Part shown: one piece after another, positions 41,685 through 50,167 of the stretch | How the letters are laid out: the number at the start of each line of letters is the position of its first letter | Numbering within the stretch: position 1 is the first letter of the stretch | Assembly: GCA_963830385.1 (NCBI GenBank) | Contig: CAWHMD010000002.1 | Coordinates: forward strand, 62,001 to 126,000 | From: Bog-532 sp963830385 | Lineage (GTDB): Bacteria > Actinomycetota > Actinomycetes > Streptosporangiales > Streptosporangiaceae | Length of the DNA stretch: 64,000 nucleotides | Reading direction: 5' to 3' | The notes under the pieces: model-generated | Told to the model about the DNA's origin: nothing | The model's input: the letters and a program-made list of their open reading frames with translations, nothing else | Database searches by the model: none | Made by a program: the position numbers and the translations under genes

Positions 41685-42188
41685 ATGTACGAAAATTACC
41701 CGTCGACCGGGGCCGACGGGCAGCTACCAGAAACACCCGTGGGCGGGCAGCCGCCGAACTCGGTGCAGACCGCCGTCCGGCTGATGTACGCCGGCGCCGG
41801 GATCAGCGCGATCAGCTTCATCCTGGGCCTGGTCACCATCGGCAGCGTCCGGCGCACGCTGGAGAAGCAGTACCCGACCTACTCCACGTCGAAGATCGAC
41901 GCGCTGGTGAACGCGGAGATTGTCATCGTCATCGTGGCCGGCATCATCGGGGTGGGGCTGTGGCTCTGGATGGCCTGGGCCAACAAGCGCGGGAAGAACT
42001 GGGCGCGGATCACCGGCACCGTGTTCTTCGGCCTGTACACGCTGGACCTGATCTTCGTCGCGGCGCGGTCCGCGAGCGGCATCTCCACGGTATTCGCCAT
42101 CGTGACCTGGCTGGTCGGGCTGGGGGCCACGATCATGCTCTGGCGCAAGGAGTCGACCGCTTACTTCCGCGGGCAGCAGCTTATTTAG
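41685..42188 (+). CDS. Small membrane protein of unknown function
   Basis: This is a 167-aa protein with four membrane helices (about residues 28-50, 72-95, 105-125 and 130-150: for example LMYAGAGISAISFILGLV and VIVIVAGIIGVGLWLWMAW). It has a polar N-terminus and a short C-terminal tail (WRKESTAYFRGQQLI). WMAWANKRGKNWARI between helices resembles other actinomycete DUF-type four-helix proteins. The start is ATG at 41685 with GGGAGCGAGA upstream. A terminator follows at 42251-42273. The function is unknown. Confidence 0.75.
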   Translation: MYENYPSTGADGQLPETPVGGQPPNSVQTAVRLMYAGAGISAISFILGLVTIGSVRRTLEKQYPTYSTSKIDALVNAEIVIVIVAGIIGVGLWLWMAWANKRGKNWARITGTVFFGLYTLDLIFVAARSASGISTVFAIVTWLVGLGATIMLWRKESTAYFRGQQLI

Positions 42189-42250
42189 ACCGGCTGTATT
42201 CGCGCTCCCGGCCCACGGCCGCTGTTCACGCCGCGCCCATTCGGGGTATA

Positions 42251-42273
42251 CCGGGCGGCCAATGGCCGCCCGG
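42251..42273. terminator. Terminator between convergent genes
   Basis: CCGGGCGGCC and GGCCGCCCGG form a perfect 10-bp stem around AAT, with TTAAATC after it on the plus side. It lies between the membrane protein gene and the TrmH-type gene, which converge. Confidence 0.8.
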
Positions 42274-42399
42274 TTAAATCAGGGACATCAGTGGCGGAGC
42301 GGGACTAATGCCGGAAGTATGCCGACTTTGGGTCAGTCCATTATTGGTTAACGGCATGGCGGCCCCTGATCGCATTCTGCGGAGCCAATTCGGTGACGC

Positions 42400-43284
42400 T
42401 CAGCCGGCCGCAGCGGTCCGGGTGGCCAGCCACTGGCAGGCGATCGCGGCCGCCGCCACCACGTTCAGCGAGTCCACCCCGGCCGCCCGGGCGCCGGGGT
42501 CCATCGGGATGCGGACGGACTGGTCGGCCTCGTGCCGCCAGCGGGCGGACAGCCCGTCCCCCTCGGTACCGAGCAGCAGCGCGGTCCGCCCGCCCGGCGC
42601 CGGTGGGGCGTCCGCGAGCGGCGCCGCGGCCGGGTCCGGGGTCAGCGCCAGCAGCTGGAAGCCCGCCGACCGGACCGCGGCCAGCCCGCCGTGCCAGTCC
42701 GTCATGCGGGCGTAGGGGACCGCGAACACCGCCCCCATCGACACCTTGACCGACCGCCGGTAGAGCGGATCGGCGCAGCGTGGGGACACGACGACCGCCC
42801 CGATGCCGAGCGCGGCCGCGCACCGGAAGATCGCGCCCACGTTGGTGTGGTCGACGATGTCCTCCAGCACCAGCGCCGACCGCGCCCCGGCCAGCACCCC
42901 GGCCACCGCCGGCAGCGGGCGGCGGTCGAAGGCCGCCAGCGCCCCCCGGTGGACGTGGTAGCCGGTCAGCCGCTCCGCCACCGGCGCTGGGACCACGTAG
43001 GCGGGGCCGCCGAACCCCGCGGCCAGATCGGCCAGACCGGGCGCCTTCTGCTCGGTGGCCAGCAGCGAGCGGACCCGGTAGCCGGCCGCCGCCGCCCGCC
43101 GGATCACCTTCTCCCCCTCGGCCACGAATAGCCCGTGCTCGGCCTCCCGGCTCTTGCGCAGTTCGACATCGGTCAGGCCCAGGTAGTCGGTTAGCCGAGG
43201 ATCGCCCGGATCGGAAACATGAGTGAAACACGCCACGTTTTCAGTCTGCGGATTTAGTGGTCCAGTGTCGATTCCGCTGTCCAA
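42400..43284 (-). CDS. TrmH/SpoU-family RNA 2'-O-methyltransferase
   Basis: This is a 294-aa SPOUT methyltransferase acting on rRNA or tRNA. The N-terminal substrate-binding domain contains HGLFVAEGEKVIRRAAAAGYRVRSLL. The SpoU motifs follow: motif 1 LVLEDIVDHTNVGAIFRCAAALG, motif 2 ALLLGTEGDGLS and motif 3 IPMDPGARAAGVDSLNVVAAAAIACQ. The exact RNA target is unknown. The start is uncertain: TTG at 43284 or GTG at 43236, neither with a good ribosome-binding site. Confidence 0.9.
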   Translation of the reverse strand: MDSGIDTGPLNPQTENVACFTHVSDPGDPRLTDYLGLTDVELRKSREAEHGLFVAEGEKVIRRAAAAGYRVRSLLATEQKAPGLADLAAGFGGPAYVVPAPVAERLTGYHVHRGALAAFDRRPLPAVAGVLAGARSALVLEDIVDHTNVGAIFRCAAALGIGAVVVSPRCADPLYRRSVKVSMGAVFAVPYARMTDWHGGLAAVRSAGFQLLALTPDPAAAPLADAPPAPGGRTALLLGTEGDGLSARWRHEADQSVRIPMDPGARAAGVDSLNVVAAAAIACQWLATRTAAAG

Positions 43285-43407
43285 TCCATACGTTTAGACC
43301 GGCTTGAGCCTGTCGGCGCGATATTACCCCTACGGCCCCTATGGACTATTCGTCCCCAATGACGTAAGCAATTGATAAGGAGGTCTAGACCTTGGGGAGA
43401 GTGGCCT

Positions 43408-44259
43408 GTGGTTGACGCATGGATGCCGGGTGCACGGTGCCTTCGGGCCCGCCCGGACGGCGGGACGCTGCGAGGTGGCGCGCCGCGGGTCGTCTGGCAG
43501 GCACTGGGCGCGGATCCGCGTCTGATCTCGGCTTCCTCGGCCGCGGAGCGGCTGATACAGGAGCGGCGGCCACCGCACCTGGTCTGGAATCCGCTGTCCG
43601 GCGAGGTGGTGCAGCTGGTCCCGGTCGTCCGGGCGGCCTGCGCGCTCGGCGGACCGGAAGTCCTGGACTACCGGACCGGCGGTTACGGCGCCGGCGACGG
43701 GACCGATGGCTTCGCGGGCGGTGCCGCCGCGGGACCCCTTCCGGCCAACCGCGAGGGCCGCCTGTGCGTGCAGATCGGCGTGGTCGCGTGGGCCTGGGAG
43801 CCGTTCACCGACGGACCCCTGCACGGCGTGGCCGGCCTGCTGGGCTGGCTGGCCTCCTGGGGCGTGCCGTCGCGCTGGCCGGCTGGGCGGCCGGCGTCGA
43901 TCGCGGCGGCCGGGACCGGTGCGCGCAGCCGCGCGCAGTGGGCGCTGGGCGGGCACTTCGGCGCGTCGCAGGTGCCGGGCTGGGACGCGGCCGGGCCGGG
44001 CGCGATCGACATCGAGCTGCTGGGCGCGCCCGCCGCGGCCCAGGCCACGTGCACGGCGATCGACGGGCCGCACCCGGCGCGGCCGGGCTGGGCCTGCCGG
44101 GCTCTGCGGGAGGGGGCGCTGAGCCACACCCGCCGGGTGACGCTGGAGCGCATGCTGGACCCGGACATCGACGACGACGCGGCCCCGGCCGCCGTCGCCG
44201 CGCTGGCCAACGCGGGCCAGCGCGCCTTATCTGACCCGGTCCGGGCCACCGATGCGTGA
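43408..44259 (+). CDS. Hypothetical protein with a degenerate amidase-like (PGRP/Amidase_2) sequence
   Basis: This is a 283-aa protein. Its middle reads like a phage-type N-acetylmuramoyl-L-alanine amidase: HLVWNPLSGEVVQLVP, RLCVQIGVVAWAWEPF, GLLGWLASWGVPSRWP and GGHFGASQVPGWDAAGPGAIDI, the last resembling the GHSQVPGNDHWDPGAID end of Amidase_2 domains. The zinc-ligand histidines expected at the first and last motifs are largely missing, so catalysis is doubtful. There is no signal peptide. GTG at 43408 follows GGGGAG; an earlier TTG lacks a site. It is upstream of orn. The name is tentative. Confidence 0.6.
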   Translation: MVDAWMPGARCLRARPDGGTLRGGAPRVVWQALGADPRLISASSAAERLIQERRPPHLVWNPLSGEVVQLVPVVRAACALGGPEVLDYRTGGYGAGDGTDGFAGGAAAGPLPANREGRLCVQIGVVAWAWEPFTDGPLHGVAGLLGWLASWGVPSRWPAGRPASIAAAGTGARSRAQWALGGHFGASQVPGWDAAGPGAIDIELLGAPAAAQATCTAIDGPHPARPGWACRALREGALSHTRRVTLERMLDPDIDDDAAPAAVAALANAGQRALSDPVRATDA

Positions 44260-44325
44260 ACGAAACGTGTCCAAATCATTTCGACCCTGGCCGCTACTGC
44301 TGAGATAAGGGCCTAACCTGGGACA

Positions 44326-44937
44326 ATGAACGAACGGCTGGTGTGGATCGACTGCGAGATGACGGGCCTCGACATCGAGCGCGACGCCCTGATCGAAATC
44401 GCGTGCCTGGTGACCGACGGCGAGCTGAACATCCTCGATGAGGGCGTGGACGTCATCATCAAGCCGCCGTCCGAGGCTGTCGACCAGATGAGCGACGTCG
44501 TCCGCACCATGCACACCACCTCTGGCCTGCTGGAAGAGCTGGGCGGGGGGGTGACCGTGGACGAGGCGCAGGAGATCGTGCTCGGCTACGTGCGGACCCA
44601 CATCAAGGAGCCGCGCAAGGTCCCGTTGTGCGGGAACTCGATCGCCACCGATCGCTGGTTCATCGCCCGCGACATGCCGGAGCTGGACGCCTGGCTGCAC
44701 TACCGGCTGGTGGACGTGTCCAGCATCAAGGAGCTGGCCCGGCGCTGGTACCCGCGGGTGTACTTCGCCACCCCGGCCAAGCGGGGCGGCCACCGCGCGC
44801 TGGCCGACATCACCGAGAGCGTGCAGGAACTCCGCTACTACCGCGAGGCGATCTTCGTGCCGGAGCCCGGCCCGGACTCCGCCACCGCCCGGGAGATCGC
44901 CGCCCGGCACGGCGGGACGGCCCCGGCCGCGAGCTGA
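44326..44937 (+). CDS. orn: Oligoribonuclease
   Basis: This is a 203-aa DEDDh 3'-to-5' exoribonuclease that degrades 2-5-nt RNA and pGpG. Exo I is WIDCEMTGLDIERDALIEIAC, Exo II is LCGNSIATDRWFIARDMPELD, and Exo III is HRALADITESVQELRYYR. The start is ATG at 44326. The tRNA-His gene follows 80 nt downstream, an arrangement usual in actinobacteria. Confidence 0.97.
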   Translation: MNERLVWIDCEMTGLDIERDALIEIACLVTDGELNILDEGVDVIIKPPSEAVDQMSDVVRTMHTTSGLLEELGGGVTVDEAQEIVLGYVRTHIKEPRKVPLCGNSIATDRWFIARDMPELDAWLHYRLVDVSSIKELARRWYPRVYFATPAKRGGHRALADITESVQELRYYREAIFVPEPGPDSATAREIAARHGGTAPAAS

Positions 44938-45017
44938 GGTCGCTCGCCCCCCGTTGATGTCGCTCGCACCCGGCGGTTGCTGGTAAGTTCTCTGTGCCGC
45001 GTTTGCGCGCGGCGATG

Positions 45018-45094
45018 GTGGGTGTAGCTCAGTTGGTTAGAGCACCAGGTTGTGGTCCTGGGGGTCGTGGGTTCGAATCCCATCATCCACCCCA
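45018..45094 (+). tRNA. tRNA-His (GTG anticodon)
   Basis: The cloverleaf is complete: acceptor arm GTGGGTG with CATCCAC, D-arm GCTCAGTTGGTTAGAGC, anticodon arm CCAGG-TTGTGGT-CCTGG with anticodon GTG at 45052-45054, and T-arm with GTTCGAATC. CCA is encoded at 45092-45094. The G at 45017 can serve as the histidine-specific G-1 opposite C73. Confidence 0.97.
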
Positions 45095-45186
45095 TTGAAT
45101 GGGACGTTCATGCCGTTTGCGGCATAAGCGCACGTCAACCCGCGTGTTCGCTGGCATCGGGGCTGCTCAGCCGCCACGATGGCCTG

Positions 45187-46332
45187 GTGAGACTGCGAAC
45201 AGGGGCCGTCCTCGCGGGGACGGTGGGGGCGGTGGGGCTGGCGGCTTGCTCGCTGTCGGCCTCGCCTGCGGCACACACGTCAGCGTCCGGGTCGGCATCG
45301 GGCGCGACCAAGGCGCCGGGCAGTTCGACGGCGGCCCATGCGGCCAGCGCCAAGCCGCAGGCCGGTGGCCCGGCTGGTGGCCCGGTCACCATCGCCGCGG
45401 TGGGCGACACGATGCTGGGCAACACGCCCGATCTGCCGCCCGACCCGGCGGCCTACCTGGACCCGGTCAAAAGTGAGCTCACCAGCGGCGCGCAGATCGT
45501 GTTCGGGAACCTCGAGGGGACGCTGACCTCGGCCGAGGGCAGCAAGTGCGGATCGGCCGGGTCCGGCGGCACCTGCTTCGCGTTCCGGGACCCACCCGGC
45601 TACATCGACTACTACAAGGCCGCCGGGTTCACGGTCCTGAACGACGCCAACAACCACTCGATGGACTTTGGCCCGGCCGGCCTGACCCAGACGGTCCAGG
45701 CGATCCACGGCGCCGGCCTGGCCCAGACCGGCCTGCCCGGCGAGATCACGGTGGTGACGGCGAACGGGACCAAGGTGGCGTTCGTGGCGTTCGCCCCCTA
45801 CAACTGGACCGCCAGCCTCCTCAACCTGCCGGCGGCCCAGGCCCTCATCCAGAAGGCGGCCAAGGAGGCCCCGGTGGTGGTGGCCTACATGCACGTCGGG
45901 GCGGAAGGCTCCGAGGCCGACCACGTCACCGGGCACGAGGAGACCTACGTCGGGGAGGACCGGGGCAACCCGGAGGCGTTCGCCCACATGGCCGTCGACG
46001 CGGGCGCCAGCCTGGTGCTCGCGAGCGGCCCGCACGTGCTGCGGGGCATGCAGTTCTACCACGGCCACCTCATCGCCTACAGCCTCGGCAACTTCGCCGG
46101 CTACAGCAACTTCGGGACCACCGGCGAGCTCGCGCTGAGCGCGATCCTGCACGTGACGCTGTCCGGCACCGGGCAGTACCAGCGGGGGCGCCTGTACCCG
46201 CTCGAGCTCACCAGCCAGAACCGGCCCACGCCGGGCGGCGACACGACCTCGTTTGTCGCCCAGCTGTCGCGGGAGGATTTCGGCGCCACCGCCGCCCAGA
46301 TCTCCGCCCAGGGCGTCATTCAGGCACCGTAG
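45187..46332 (+). CDS. CapA-family lipoprotein
   Basis: This is a 381-aa exported protein of the CapA/PgsA metallophosphatase-like family linked to poly-gamma-glutamate capsule assembly. A lipoprotein signal peptide leads to the lipobox VGLAAC (about residue 20), then a Ser/Ala/Gly-rich linker. The CapA domain has TIAAVGDTMLGNTP, VFGNLEGTL, LNDANNHSMDFGPAGL, VVAYMHVGAEG, and a final SGPHVLRGMQFYHGHLIAYSLGNFAGY. The start is GTG at 45187, where the signal peptide begins. No other capsule genes are nearby, so the role is open. Confidence 0.88.
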   Translation: MRLRTGAVLAGTVGAVGLAACSLSASPAAHTSASGSASGATKAPGSSTAAHAASAKPQAGGPAGGPVTIAAVGDTMLGNTPDLPPDPAAYLDPVKSELTSGAQIVFGNLEGTLTSAEGSKCGSAGSGGTCFAFRDPPGYIDYYKAAGFTVLNDANNHSMDFGPAGLTQTVQAIHGAGLAQTGLPGEITVVTANGTKVAFVAFAPYNWTASLLNLPAAQALIQKAAKEAPVVVAYMHVGAEGSEADHVTGHEETYVGEDRGNPEAFAHMAVDAGASLVLASGPHVLRGMQFYHGHLIAYSLGNFAGYSNFGTTGELALSAILHVTLSGTGQYQRGRLYPLELTSQNRPTPGGDTTSFVAQLSREDFGATAAQISAQGVIQAP

Positions 46333-46360
46333 CCATGGCCCGGTGCGGCCTGTGCGGGCG

Positions 46361-46400
46361 GTGCGGCCCAGTGCGGCCCAGTGCGGCCCAGTGCGGCCAG
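46361..46400. repeat. Four tandem copies of GTGCGGCCCA
   Basis: A 10-bp unit is repeated four times (the last ends in AG), with a related GTGCGGCCT at 46343. It lies just after the CapA gene. It is probably a slippage-prone spacer. Confidence 0.8.
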
Positions 46401-46610
46401 GCATTGGCCTGCATTTAACTATCCGTAGTTAATCAAATACATGTTGTTTATGTTGCCGTACTTTCGGCCTGCCAAGCGGTGAATTATGGGCATTGCCAAC
46501 GATTGTCTGGCGTGGTGATCTTGATTTTCTGGGCCGTTGTGTGAAAGTGGCTGAGGGGGCTGGCGCGCCGGGGTGCCGGGCCTTTGGGGATGGGAAGGGG
46601 AACCAGCAAA
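46401..46610. other. Leader region of the lectin-like gene
   Basis: About 210 bases that are AT-richer near 46418-46460. It probably holds the promoter of the secreted beta-propeller gene. The ribosome-binding site GGAAGGGG is at 46593-46600. Confidence 0.4.
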
Positions 46611-47588
46611 GTGCTATTCACGCATGCCCAGAAACTGCCGGGAATCGGGTCGGGAAAGATCACCGGATTTGCCGGGAAACGCGCACAGCGGCTGGCCGCC
46701 GTGGTCGCGTCGGCGGGAGTTGTGAGCCTGGCGGCGATCATTCCGGCCACGGCGGCTTCGGCCGCCCCGACGCCGCCTGCTCCGGGTATCAGTCCCTCGG
46801 TGGCGGAAACGTCGACGGGGGTCGCCAACCTGTTCTACACCGCCACCGACGGCACGGTCTGGACGGGCACCATCAACGGCACGCCGGGCACGGCCACGCA
46901 GATCAACACCGGCAAGGTGGCGTCCGCGCCGGCCGCCATCGTCGCGGGCAGTTCGCTGATCGTGTTCGCCGTCGGCAACGGCGGCGCGATGTTCACCGCC
47001 AGCAAGACCAACGGCAAGTGGAGCGGCTGGACGTCGCTGGGCGGGGTGCTCAACGCCTCGCCGGGGGCGGCGTTCGAGGGACCGAACGCCGCTGACTACG
47101 CGGTCTTCGGCCGCGGCAGCGACGGCGCCGTCTGGGCCCGGGACCACACCTCGGCCGGGTGGGGCTCCTGGCACTCCGACGGTGGCAAGCTGCTGGCCGG
47201 TACCGGGCCCGCCGCGGCCGCCAACAGCGGCGTGTACCTGCTGGTCGTCGGCACGAACAAGCAGTTGTACGTGGCCAAGGCCGGGCTGACCGGCTTCTCC
47301 GGGGTGGGCGGCCTGAGCACCGCGACCCCGGGGCTGGCCTCGATCCCGGGCGCGGTGGTCGGTTTCGTGCGCGGGACCAACAACGTCGCCTATTACCACA
47401 AGTTCCTGGGCACGACGCCGGGCTGGCACGCGATGGGCGGCCTGTTCAGCTCGGGGCTGGGCGCGGCCGCGGCCGGCACCGGGAGCTACACGGTCGGGCA
47501 GGGCACCAACGGTCAGGTGTACCGGGCCACCGGAAGCTGGTCGACTTACCCGCCCAAGCTGAGCGGCTGGGTTCACGTAACCGGCTGA
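46611..47588 (+). CDS. Secreted beta-propeller (PLL lectin-like) protein
   Basis: This is a 325-aa exported protein. A long signal peptide (RLAAVVASAGVVSLAAIIPATAASA) ends near residue 50. The mature part has about five repeats of roughly 45-50 residues with the pattern LFYTATDGTVWTG, MFTASKTNGKWSGWTSLGG, GSDGAVWARDHTSAGWGSW and QLYVAKAGLTGFSGVGG, as in PLL-type/fucose-lectin-like propellers. A sugar-binding role is inferred only from this. GTG at 46611 is chosen because GGAAGGGG lies 10 nt upstream. Two hairpins follow the stop. Confidence 0.75.
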   Translation: MLFTHAQKLPGIGSGKITGFAGKRAQRLAAVVASAGVVSLAAIIPATAASAAPTPPAPGISPSVAETSTGVANLFYTATDGTVWTGTINGTPGTATQINTGKVASAPAAIVAGSSLIVFAVGNGGAMFTASKTNGKWSGWTSLGGVLNASPGAAFEGPNAADYAVFGRGSDGAVWARDHTSAGWGSWHSDGGKLLAGTGPAAAANSGVYLLVVGTNKQLYVAKAGLTGFSGVGGLSTATPGLASIPGAVVGFVRGTNNVAYYHKFLGTTPGWHAMGGLFSSGLGAAAAGTGSYTVGQGTNGQVYRATGSWSTYPPKLSGWVHVTG

Positions 47589-47607
47589 ACGTAAGCAGTT
47601 GCACGAA

Positions 47608-47673
47608 AGCGGCTGAAGTCAGCCGCTGGCCACGCGGCAATCCGGCCGGGAATCTCTGCTGATTCCCGGCCGG
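47608..47673 (+). terminator. Double terminator after the lectin-like gene
   Basis: The first hairpin is AGCGGCTGA/TCAGCCGCT (47608-47627). The second is a 13-bp perfect stem, CCGGCCGGGAATC with its complement (47642-47673), followed by GTTCTTT. Confidence 0.88.
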
Positions 47674-48097
47674 GTTCTTTGGGCGGCCCGATTGCGCTGA
47701 GTTGGCGAGGCCCCGCAATGGCGGTGGGAACGCGCTGAACCCGGGCCCCTTTTCAATGTTGAAAAAGAGCCAGCGCGAGGGGGGCTCTGCACGGAGGACG
47801 CTATCCACGGAAAGCGCCATGCGCGGGGCGCTTTACGCGGGCCCCGGTTGGGAGGGGGCAGGGCGTGGCAGGGTGCAGTCACGGGCTGAGGTCAGGTATC
47901 GTCACTCACAGTAATCAGACTGGGCGAGAGCGGCGCCGCGGATTTGCCGTGGTCACCGCCCGGCCTGAGCGGAATTGTTACTAAGCGTTATGTTTCGGCC
48001 TTGTTGCTGTTCGGCAGGTCCCCTTGACCGTTTCGCGTCGCGGGAGTTTGCTGTTCAAGTTGGTTTTGGTGCGGTTCTCACAGAATCTGGTTACTGA
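47674..48097. other. Long leader region of the sedolisin gene
   Basis: About 420 bases without a convincing gene. TTTTCAA-TG-TTGAAAA (47752-47767) is a small inverted repeat. The last 150 bases are lower in GC and should contain the sedolisin promoter. No ribosome-binding site of normal strength precedes ATG 48098. Confidence 0.4.
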
Positions 48098-50089
48098 ATG
48101 GCATCCATGCGAAGAGTCCGGCGGACGGTGCTGGCCGCGATGATCAGCGGCGCCACCGTCGTCGGCGGTCTGGCCGCGGCGGCGGGCCCAGCGTCCGCGT
48201 CCGGCCCGGCCCGGCACTACCTGGCCGGAAGCACCCCCAAATGGCTGAGTAAGGCCAAGAACGTCGGCACGACGTCCTCGTCGGAGCAGGTCGGTTTCGG
48301 CGTGCTCCTCTCACTGCGCAACGAAGCTGGCGCGGAGGCGACGCTCAAGGCGATCTCCGACCCGAGCAGCGCAGACTACGGTAAGTGGCTGTCCAACCAG
48401 GCGTTCGACGAGCAGTACGCGCCCGCCAAGAGCAGCGTCACCGCGGTCCAGAACTGGCTGAAGGGGCAGGGCTTCACGCTCACCACCACGCTCCCCAGCG
48501 GCCAGTACGTGGAGGCCAGCGGGACCGTGGCCCAGGTCGAGAAGGTGTTCGGCAGCAAGCTGAACAACTACTCCTACCAGGGCAAGACGGTGCGCGCGAA
48601 CAGCACCGAGCTGTCGCTGCCGGCCGGCACCCCGGCCACGGTCAGCGGGGTCGTCTCCGGGCTGGTGGGCATCGACCAGGGCACCGCCCTGAAGCAGCCC
48701 GCGGACACGCTGCCCGGCCCGCCGCCGGGCGCCCGTTTCGGCGTCCAGCCGTGCTCGGCCTACTACGGCCAGAAGACCGCCACCGACAAGCCGTCGGCCT
48801 ACGGCAAGAAGCAGCCGTACACGGTCTGCGGGTACGTGCCGCAGCAGTACCAGTCGGCCTACGGCGAGAGCGCGCTGCTCCGCGCCGGGGTGACCGGCAA
48901 GGGCGTCACGGTCGCGATCACCGACGCCTACGCGGCGCCGACAATCCTGGCCGACGCGCAGAAGTACAACCAGGTGCACAACCAGCCGGCGTTCGCGCCC
49001 GGCCAGTTCTCGCAGATCACCCCGTCCGCCAGCGGCTACGACGACGTGGCCGCCTGCGACCCCCAGGGCTGGTACGGCGAGGAGACCCTGGACGTCGAGG
49101 CCGTGCACGCGATGGCGCCGGGTGCCAAGATCGTCTACGTCGGGGCGGCCGACTGTGAATCCGCCCTCGACGAAGCCTGGGCCAGCGCGATCGACAACCA
49201 CGTGGCCAACGTGGTCACCGACTCGTGGAACAGCGGCACCGACGACGTGACCCTGCTGGGCTCGTCCTACGTGCAGTTCTACGAGCAGTACTCGCTCCAG
49301 GCGGCGCTGACCGGGATCACGGTCCAGTTCTCCTCCGGTGACTCCGGCGACAACACCAACGGCGGCGCCGACCTGGCCGCCAAGACGGTCGAGTTCCCGG
49401 CCGACCTGCCCTACGTGACCGGCGTCGGCGGCACCAGCGTGCTGATCGGCAGCGCGGGCCAGCACCAGGCCGAGTACGGCTGGCAGACCGACTACTCGCA
49501 GCTGACCAACGGGGCCTGGACCCCCGCCCCGCCCGGAACCTACAGCTCCGGCGGCGGTGGCGGTACCAGCGTGCTGTTCGCCCAGCCCTGGTACCAGCAG
49601 GGCAAGGTGCCGGCCAGCATCTCCGAGTACTTCGGCAAGACGCCGATGCGGGCGGTGCCGGACATCTCGGCGGCTGGTGACCCGAACACCGGCTTCGAGG
49701 TCGGCGAGACCCAGGCGTTCCCGGACGGGACCTACTGGGACCAGTACCGGATCGGCGGGACCAGTCTGTCCTCGCCGCTGATCGCCGGTGTGGTCGCGGT
49801 GGCCGACCAGTTCACGCACAAGTCGCTCGGGTTCATCAACCCGCTGTACTACAAGCTGCTCGGCACCCCGGCGCTGCACGACATCGTCGCGCCGAAGTCG
49901 CCGGTGGCGCAGGTCCGCACCAACTACGCCAACTCGGTGGATGCCTCCAAGGGCTTGACGTACGAACTGGGCACGATCGACGTGCAGCAGACCACGCTGC
50001 ACGACACGCCCGGTTACGACGACGAGACCGGGGTGGGCACCCCGGACGGCCCGGCGTTCTTCCTCGGGCTGGCCATCGCCAAGCACTAA
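48098..50089 (+). CDS. Secreted sedolisin (S53 family) with pro-kumamolisin domain
   Basis: This is a 663-aa exported acid serine-carboxyl peptidase. A signal peptide (RRTVLAAMISGATVVGGLAAAAGPASA) is followed by a pro-domain (about 35-210). The S53 catalytic domain has Glu and Asp in GEETLDVEAVHAMAPGAKI, the oxyanion Asp in SSGDSGDNT, and the nucleophile Ser in GGTSLSSPLIAG. The calcium site near the end matches HDIVAP..YDDETGVGTPDG. It is probably an extracellular nutrient protease. ATG at 48098 is used; the second ATG at 48107 is possible. A strong terminator follows. Confidence 0.93.
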   Translation: MASMRRVRRTVLAAMISGATVVGGLAAAAGPASASGPARHYLAGSTPKWLSKAKNVGTTSSSEQVGFGVLLSLRNEAGAEATLKAISDPSSADYGKWLSNQAFDEQYAPAKSSVTAVQNWLKGQGFTLTTTLPSGQYVEASGTVAQVEKVFGSKLNNYSYQGKTVRANSTELSLPAGTPATVSGVVSGLVGIDQGTALKQPADTLPGPPPGARFGVQPCSAYYGQKTATDKPSAYGKKQPYTVCGYVPQQYQSAYGESALLRAGVTGKGVTVAITDAYAAPTILADAQKYNQVHNQPAFAPGQFSQITPSASGYDDVAACDPQGWYGEETLDVEAVHAMAPGAKIVYVGAADCESALDEAWASAIDNHVANVVTDSWNSGTDDVTLLGSSYVQFYEQYSLQAALTGITVQFSSGDSGDNTNGGADLAAKTVEFPADLPYVTGVGGTSVLIGSAGQHQAEYGWQTDYSQLTNGAWTPAPPGTYSSGGGGGTSVLFAQPWYQQGKVPASISEYFGKTPMRAVPDISAAGDPNTGFEVGETQAFPDGTYWDQYRIGGTSLSSPLIAGVVAVADQFTHKSLGFINPLYYKLLGTPALHDIVAPKSPVAQVRTNYANSVDASKGLTYELGTIDVQQTTLHDTPGYDDETGVGTPDGPAFFLGLAIAKH

Positions 50090-50108
50090 AGTCAGCTAGC
50101 TGACAGTA

Positions 50109-50144
50109 AAGAGGCCCGGGGCTCACGAGAGCCCCGGGCCTCTT
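50109..50144. terminator. Terminator after the sedolisin gene
   Basis: A 16-bp perfect stem (AAGAGGCCCGGGGCTC with its complement) encloses the 4-nt loop ACGA and ends in CTCTT. It serves the sedolisin gene and the convergent hydrolase gene. Confidence 0.92.
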
Positions 50145-50167
50145 GCCGTGTTCTGCCTGGCTGCGGG

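Noticed and set aside
45052..45186. An N-terminal extension of the CapA protein reaching into tRNA-His
   Set aside because: The frame would overlap the tRNA gene and bury the signal peptide. GTG 45187 places the signal peptide and lipobox correctly.
46343..46400. A CRISPR array
   Set aside because: The repeats are 10 bp with no spacers between them. No cas genes are present and no other spaced repeat was found in the window.
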